The position numbers and the translations under genes were made by a program. 64,000 nucleotides of DNA from Kribbella sindirgiensis (GTDB lineage Bacteria > Actinomycetota > Actinomycetes > Propionibacteriales > Kribbellaceae), in contig NZ_SJKA01000001.1 in the NCBI RefSeq assembly GCF_004331435.1, positions 744,001 through 808,000 on the forward strand, read 5' to 3'. This document shows, one piece after another, positions 60,194-64,000 of this stretch. A model generated the notes under the pieces. It did not search any database. It saw only the letters and a program-made list of their open reading frames with translations, and had not been told where the DNA came from. The first letter of the stretch is position 1. Each line of letters begins with the position of its first letter.

Positions 60194-60859
60194 GTGCCGA
60201 TCGAACCTGACCCGTCCCACTGGGACTTCCCGCCGGTCGGTGTGGCCGGGGCGAGTGATGTGGTGGCGGGCGGCGCTGACCTGGAGCCGGGGACGGTACT
60301 CGCGGCGTACCGGCGGGGCCTGTTCCCGATGCCGGACCATCGCGGTTCGGTGCTGTGGTGGTCGCCGGTCGACCGCGGCGTGATCGAGATCGCCAACTAC
60401 AAACCGTCGCGGTCGCTGCGGCGGGCGCGCGGGAAGTTCGAGATCCGGGTCGACACCGCGTTCGACCAGGTCATTCGCGCGTGCGCCGACCCGCGCCGCC
60501 CGGGGTCGTGGATCGATTCCGGCATCATCGCGGCGTACACCGAACTGCACCGGCTCGGCTGGGTGCACTCGGTCGAGGCGTGGGACGGCGACGAGCTGGC
60601 CGGCGGACTGTACGGCGTCGCGGTCGGCGGACTGTTCGCGGGCGAGTCGATGTTCCACCACAAGACGGACGGCTCGAAGGCGGCCGTCGCGGGCGCGATC
60701 GAGCTGCTGAACGACGAGTACGCCGCCGACCGGGTCTTCGACATCCAGTGGGTCACCGATCACCTGGCCACGCTCGGCGCGGTCTCGATCCCGCGCGAGA
60801 CCTACGTACGTCGCGTCGCGAAGGCGCTCGAGGTCCCGCTGCCGAAGGCGTTCAGCTGA
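60194..60859 (+). CDS. aat: Leucyl/phenylalanyl-tRNA-protein transferase
   Basis: A 221-aa enzyme that adds Leu or Phe from tRNA to proteins with N-terminal Arg or Lys, marking them for ClpS/ClpAP (N-degron pathway). Landmarks: GLFPMPDHRGSVLWWSPVDRGV, WIDSGIIAAYTELHRLGWVHSVE, GGLYGVAVGGLFAGESMF and VFDIQWVTDHLATLGA. GTG 60194 fits the usual N-terminus; GTG 60179 would add five residues. Divergent from EcsC, overlapping the end of the TetR gene. Confidence 0.88.
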   Translation: MPIEPDPSHWDFPPVGVAGASDVVAGGADLEPGTVLAAYRRGLFPMPDHRGSVLWWSPVDRGVIEIANYKPSRSLRRARGKFEIRVDTAFDQVIRACADPRRPGSWIDSGIIAAYTELHRLGWVHSVEAWDGDELAGGLYGVAVGGLFAGESMFHHKTDGSKAAVAGAIELLNDEYAADRVFDIQWVTDHLATLGAVSIPRETYVRRVAKALEVPLPKAFS

Positions 60860-61538
60860 GCCCGACGAACGCCGCCATCTGCCGCGAGGCCGACGCGAAG
60901 AACTCGTCCGCCGGGTCCATCGACCCGACCAGCTGACCGAACAGTTCGAAGCTGAGCATCCCGAACAACTGCGTCCACACGATCACGGTCCGCACCAGCA
61001 CCGCCGGCGGCACCCCTGGCGCCAACGCGACCAGCACCTCCGTCTGCTGAGCCAGCGCTCCGGACGGCGTGGGCGCGTCCGGAGGCGTCACCAGTCGCCC
61101 GGACTCCTGAGCACGCTGCAACAACCCCAGCAACAGCAACGGCACCCGCGACGCCGGCTGCACCGTGGTCTGCGGCGCCTGGTAGCCGCTGATCGGGGAG
61201 CCGTAGATCAGCGCGTACTCCTGCGGATTGGCCCGCGCCCAATCGCGTACGGCGGCATAGATCGCGATCCAGTCGCCGACCGGATCACCACCGGCCGGAG
61301 CCGCCTCGGCCGCCGCACCGAGCGCGTCGTACGCGTCGATGATGAGCGCGGTCAGCAGCTCGTCGCGGCTCGCGAAGTACCGGTACAGCGCCGACGACAC
61401 CATCCCGAGCTCGCGGGAGATCGCCCGGAGCGACAGCGCCTCGGCGCCGACGGTCGCCAGCTGCTGCCGGGCAGCGGTCTTGATCTCCTCGGTCAGCTCG
61501 GCCCGGGCTCGTTCACGGGCGGTACGTCCGGCGTTCAT
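60852..61538 (-). CDS. TetR-family regulator (TetR_C_13 / WHG type)
   Basis: A 228-aa repressor. The helix-turn-helix is LSLRAISRELGMVSSALYRYFASRD; the C-terminal domain fits the WHG/TetR_C_13 group (DWIAIYAAVRDWARANPQEYALIYGSP). Divergent from the DUF385 gene, with two matching operators between them, so it almost certainly controls that gene and itself. Confidence 0.84.
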   Translation of the reverse strand: MNAGRTARERARAELTEEIKTAARQQLATVGAEALSLRAISRELGMVSSALYRYFASRDELLTALIIDAYDALGAAAEAAPAGGDPVGDWIAIYAAVRDWARANPQEYALIYGSPISGYQAPQTTVQPASRVPLLLLGLLQRAQESGRLVTPPDAPTPSGALAQQTEVLVALAPGVPPAVLVRTVIVWTQLFGMLSFELFGQLVGSMDPADEFFASASRQMAAFVGLS

Positions 61539-61560
61539 GGAGCCAGTGTGCCACAGAAAC

Positions 61561-61628
61561 GAGAGCAGTGCTCTTGACAGTGAGCGGCGATCTGATGTTC
61601 ACTGATCACAACAGAGAGCACCGCTCTC
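61561..61628. promoter_or_regulatory. Twin TetR operators and -35 element of the DUF385 gene
   Basis: GAGAGCAGTGCTCTT (61561-61575) and GAGAGCACCGCTCTC (61614-61628) share AGAGC-3-GCTCT symmetry, 53 bp apart. TTGACA (61574-61579) overlaps the first copy and is a good -35; the -10 is not clear. The pair frames the promoter of the DUF385 gene and lies directly before the TetR start (61538). Confidence 0.65.
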
Positions 61629-61649
61629 GCAGGACAGTGAGGAAGCACC

Positions 61650-62117
61650 GTGACCGAGTACAAGCAGACCTACGACAGCAAGCGCGTGATCACCGCCAAC
61701 GAGGGCAGCATGCGGGTCTTCAACCGGATCGTCGCGCGGCTGACGAAGCTCGGTCTCAGCCTGATGGGCAGCCGGGTGCTGTCGGTCCAGGGCCGCAAGT
61801 CCGGCGAATGGCGCAGTACGCCGGTGAACCTGCTGGTGATCGACGGGCAGCGCTACCTGGTCGCGCCGCGCGGCCACACCCAGTGGGTGAAGAACCTCCG
61901 GGTGAGTGGCGAGGGCCGGCTGCAGCTCGGCGGAAAGATCGAGACGTTCCGCGCCGAGGAGCTCGCCGACGCCGACAAACTGCCCGCACTCCGGCTGTAC
62001 CTGAAGCAGTGGGCCTGGGAGGTCGGCGCGTTCTTCGAGGGCGACGTTTCGAAGAACTCCTCCGACGAGGTCCTCCACCACGTCGCCCCCGGCGTACCGG
62101 TCTTCAAAATCAACTAG
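61650..62117 (+). CDS. DUF385 F420-dependent (deazaflavin) nitroreductase-family protein
   Basis: A 155-aa split-barrel protein of the Ddn/DUF385 family that reduces or binds substrates with coenzyme F420. RKSGEWRSTPVNLLVIDGQRYLV and PRGHTQWVKNLRVSGEGRLQL are the F420-binding blocks. Substrate unknown. GTG 61650 has AGGA upstream. Divergent from a TetR with twin operators, suggesting induction by a xenobiotic or other small molecule. Its stop overlaps the ABC exporter stop by 4 bases. Confidence 0.8.
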   Translation: MTEYKQTYDSKRVITANEGSMRVFNRIVARLTKLGLSLMGSRVLSVQGRKSGEWRSTPVNLLVIDGQRYLVAPRGHTQWVKNLRVSGEGRLQLGGKIETFRAEELADADKLPALRLYLKQWAWEVGAFFEGDVSKNSSDEVLHHVAPGVPVFKIN

Positions 62118-63901
62118 TGATAAGCCGCTGCCTGGATCCGGTACAGGTCCGCGTAGTGGCCGTTGCGTGCCATCAGCTCCTCGTGGGTGCCGGTCTCGAC
62201 GACGTGAGCACCGTCCAGTACGACGATCAGGTCGGCCATCCGCACTGTCGAGAACCGATGTGAGACGAGGATCGTGATCCGCCCGTCAGAGCTGTCCTTC
62301 GCCGCCGCTGCGTACCGCTCGAAGAGTGCGTGCTCGGTCTCGGCGTCCAAGGCGGCCGTCGGCTCGTCGAGGACCAGCAGCAGCGGCCGGTCCCGCATGA
62401 ACCCGCGGGCCAGCGCGAGCTTCTGCCACTGCCCGAAGCTGATCTCGGCACCGTCCGGCCAGGTCGCACCGAGCTGGGTGTCCAATCCCGACTCGAGCCG
62501 CTCCAGCACGTCCTCCGCGCCGGCCCGACCGACAGCAGTGGTGACGGCCGGTACGTCGTCCAGTCGCGGCAGGTCGCCGAGTCCGACGCTGTGCCCTGCG
62601 CGGAACTCGAACCGGAAGAAGTCCTGGAACGCTCCCGCGATCCTTTCCCGCCACGCCTCCGCCGGGACCAGGTCGAGCGGCTGGTCGTCGACCAGGATCC
62701 TTCCGCCCGAAGGCTCGTACAGCTTGCAGATCAGCTTCACCAACGTGGACTTGCCCGCACCGTTCTCGCCGACGACCGCGATCACCTTGCCGGACGGGAG
62801 TGTGAGGTCGACGTCCTCCAGTGCGGGACGCGACGCTCCGGCGTACGAGAACGACACGTGCTCCAGGCGGATGCCGTCGACGAGCCGTTCGGGCGCAGGC
62901 TGATCCGCTGCGCTGTCGAACGAGGCCGCGTACTTCTCCAGCCAGACCAGCCGCCGTGACCCGTCCAGCCAGATCCCGCGTAGGAACCCGATCTCGCCGA
63001 CCGTCGCTCCGACGTACGCCGACAACCGCGCACCGGCGGCCAGGATCAGCAGCACCGCACCGACCGACCCGTTCAGCCCCGAGGCGACGAACAGCACAGC
63101 ACCGACGTACGCCGCACCGAAGACCGCCCACGCGATCCCGTGCCACACCGCACTGATCCAGCGAGCGGCCGCGATCGGTCCGTACCACTGCTCCCACTCG
63201 CGGCGCCGTCCCGCGACGAGATCGGGGCCGATGCCGATGACCCGTACCTCCTTGCCGGGAGCAGCTGTCGTCGCGGTCCTGAAGAGGTGATCGGCCAGCC
63301 GGCTGTGCGGAGCCTGCCGCTCCTCCACCTCACGCTCGACGCCCGGTCGCCAACTGGAGCTGAGCACCGTCGGTAGTGCGAAGAGCAGCAGGAGCGCTAG
63401 CGCCGGGTGGATCGACACGAGCAGAGCGACTGTGACGCCGAGCCGCAGGAGCCAGCCGCAGGTGGAGAACAGCGACATGTACATGTGGTCGAGTACGAAG
63501 ACCTGTTTGCGCAGTACGGACAGCCGGTCCAGGTAGTCACGGCGTTCGTGGTGCTCGATGGTGGCGACGGACGCCTGCAGCCGGGCGACATGCGCCTCCA
63601 GCATGATCGTCACGCGGTCCCGGAAGCGGCGTGAGATCCGTGTCGACAACGTCCGCAGGAACCAGGTCGCCGTCACCGACAACGCCAGGCCGCCGGCGGC
63701 CAGCAGTGCGGCGCGCCGATCGCCGTCGAGTACGCCGTCGGCGAGGATCTTCAGCCACAGCGCGAGCAATGCGTCCGGCACCGCGGCCAGTAGCGTCATC
63801 AGGAACGCGGCGACGAGCAGCCAAGGCTCGTGCTGGTACCCGAGCTTGCACAGGCGCCACATCGCCGGCAGCGCGCGGGGCAGGTCGTCAGAGCGTGTCA
63901 T
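62114..63901 (-). CDS. ABC exporter with fused membrane and ATPase domains
   Basis: A 595-aa type-IV ABC half-transporter. Six membrane helices fill residues about 20-310, then the ATPase with P-loop VGENGAGKSTL, signature SFGQWQKLALAR (FGQWQ in place of LSGGQ) and Walker B LLLVLDEPTAALD, H-loop SHRFSTV. It overlaps by 14 bases the end of a second ABC gene running in from the right edge, so the two probably form a heterodimer. Substrate unknown. Confidence 0.85.
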   Translation of the reverse strand: MTRSDDLPRALPAMWRLCKLGYQHEPWLLVAAFLMTLLAAVPDALLALWLKILADGVLDGDRRAALLAAGGLALSVTATWFLRTLSTRISRRFRDRVTIMLEAHVARLQASVATIEHHERRDYLDRLSVLRKQVFVLDHMYMSLFSTCGWLLRLGVTVALLVSIHPALALLLLFALPTVLSSSWRPGVEREVEERQAPHSRLADHLFRTATTAAPGKEVRVIGIGPDLVAGRRREWEQWYGPIAAARWISAVWHGIAWAVFGAAYVGAVLFVASGLNGSVGAVLLILAAGARLSAYVGATVGEIGFLRGIWLDGSRRLVWLEKYAASFDSAADQPAPERLVDGIRLEHVSFSYAGASRPALEDVDLTLPSGKVIAVVGENGAGKSTLVKLICKLYEPSGGRILVDDQPLDLVPAEAWRERIAGAFQDFFRFEFRAGHSVGLGDLPRLDDVPAVTTAVGRAGAEDVLERLESGLDTQLGATWPDGAEISFGQWQKLALARGFMRDRPLLLVLDEPTAALDAETEHALFERYAAAAKDSSDGRITILVSHRFSTVRMADLIVVLDGAHVVETGTHEELMARNGHYADLYRIQAAAYH

Positions 63902-64000
63902 AGCTGAGCCCTTCCTCGTCGACCTCGGCCGTGAAGCGCTGTGCCTGCAGGTCGAACATCGTCCGGTACCGCCCGCCCAGCGCCATCAGCTCGTCGTGAC
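63888..64000 (-). CDS. C-terminal fragment of a partner ABC transporter gene (cut by the window)
   Basis: Only 36 codons of the 3' end are seen: HDELMALGGRYRTMFDLQ then AQRFTAEVDEEG. The start ('HDELMALGGRY') matches the extreme C-terminus of ABC exporter ATPases (compare 'THEELMARNGHYADLY' in the neighbour). The gene overlaps the next by 14 bases and would encode the other half of the heterodimer. Confidence 0.7.
   Translation of the reverse strand, partial: HDELMALGGRYRTMFDLQAQRFTAEVDEEGLSYDTL

Overview
The window reads as chromosomal DNA of a high-GC, GTG-start-using soil actinomycete. The gene families (AfsR/SARP-type, TPR-type and many TetR/MarR regulators, an F420-type DUF385 oxidoreductase, a TIGR03084 protein, a PIMT-type graspetide cluster) point to Kribbella or a close relative; that genus call is inference. 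I see no rRNA, tRNA, transposase, integrase or CRISPR array. Most genes sit in short operons whose reading frames touch through ATGA or GTGA overlaps.

Left part (1-13 kb): the end of a glycine-betaine-type ABC importer, a DUF234-type ATPase behind a nested palindrome, an AfsR-like regulator divergent from an imine-reductase-like enzyme, an orphan ParA-like ATPase, a SnoaL-like/DUF2236/ROK gene run, and an ArsR-type regulator. At 13.1-13.9 kb is the most unusual locus: a TPR regulator, a divergent promoter with six-base repeats every 11 bp, a small Arg-rich protein, and then a 360-nt chain of hairpins, the first four of which show the same loop CTCCTCA, closed by an intrinsic terminator. This looks like an anti-Shine-Dalgarno regulatory RNA array.

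Middle (14-31 kb): a Nudix-GNAT fusion, two drug-efflux MFS genes (one with an AraC regulator), a membrane NACHT protein, and a 10.4-kb minus-strand catabolic operon (TIGR03084 protein, AtuA-like protein, two acyl-CoA dehydrogenases, both subunits of a biotin-dependent acyl-CoA carboxylase, an acyl-CoA ligase and a TetR regulator) preceded by a palindromic operator. An HMG-CoA lyase gene at 57.6 kb could serve the end of such a pathway.

31-42 kb: a graspetide RiPP cluster (precursor, ATP-grasp ligase, PIMT-like methyltransferase) with a divergent, frameshifted HTH regulator; an HTH-nucleotidyltransferase; a BadF-type kinase and a ceramidase-like protein; a YhgE/Pip membrane protein with a degenerate ABC ATPase and TetR regulator.

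42-64 kb: a membrane-anchored sulfite-oxidase-like molybdoenzyme, a MarR regulator, a three-gene ABC-2 transporter, a TrbL/VirB6-like pair without other conjugation genes, a metallophosphoesterase, a four-gene island (DUF4365 nuclease-like protein, two unknown proteins, a 1066-aa protein with an AAA and a HerA/FtsK-like module) that resembles an undescribed defence system, HMG-CoA lyase, a frameshifted HTH regulator, EcsC, leucyl/phenylalanyl-tRNA-protein transferase, a TetR/DUF385 pair with twin operators, and one-and-a-bit genes of a heterodimeric ABC exporter.
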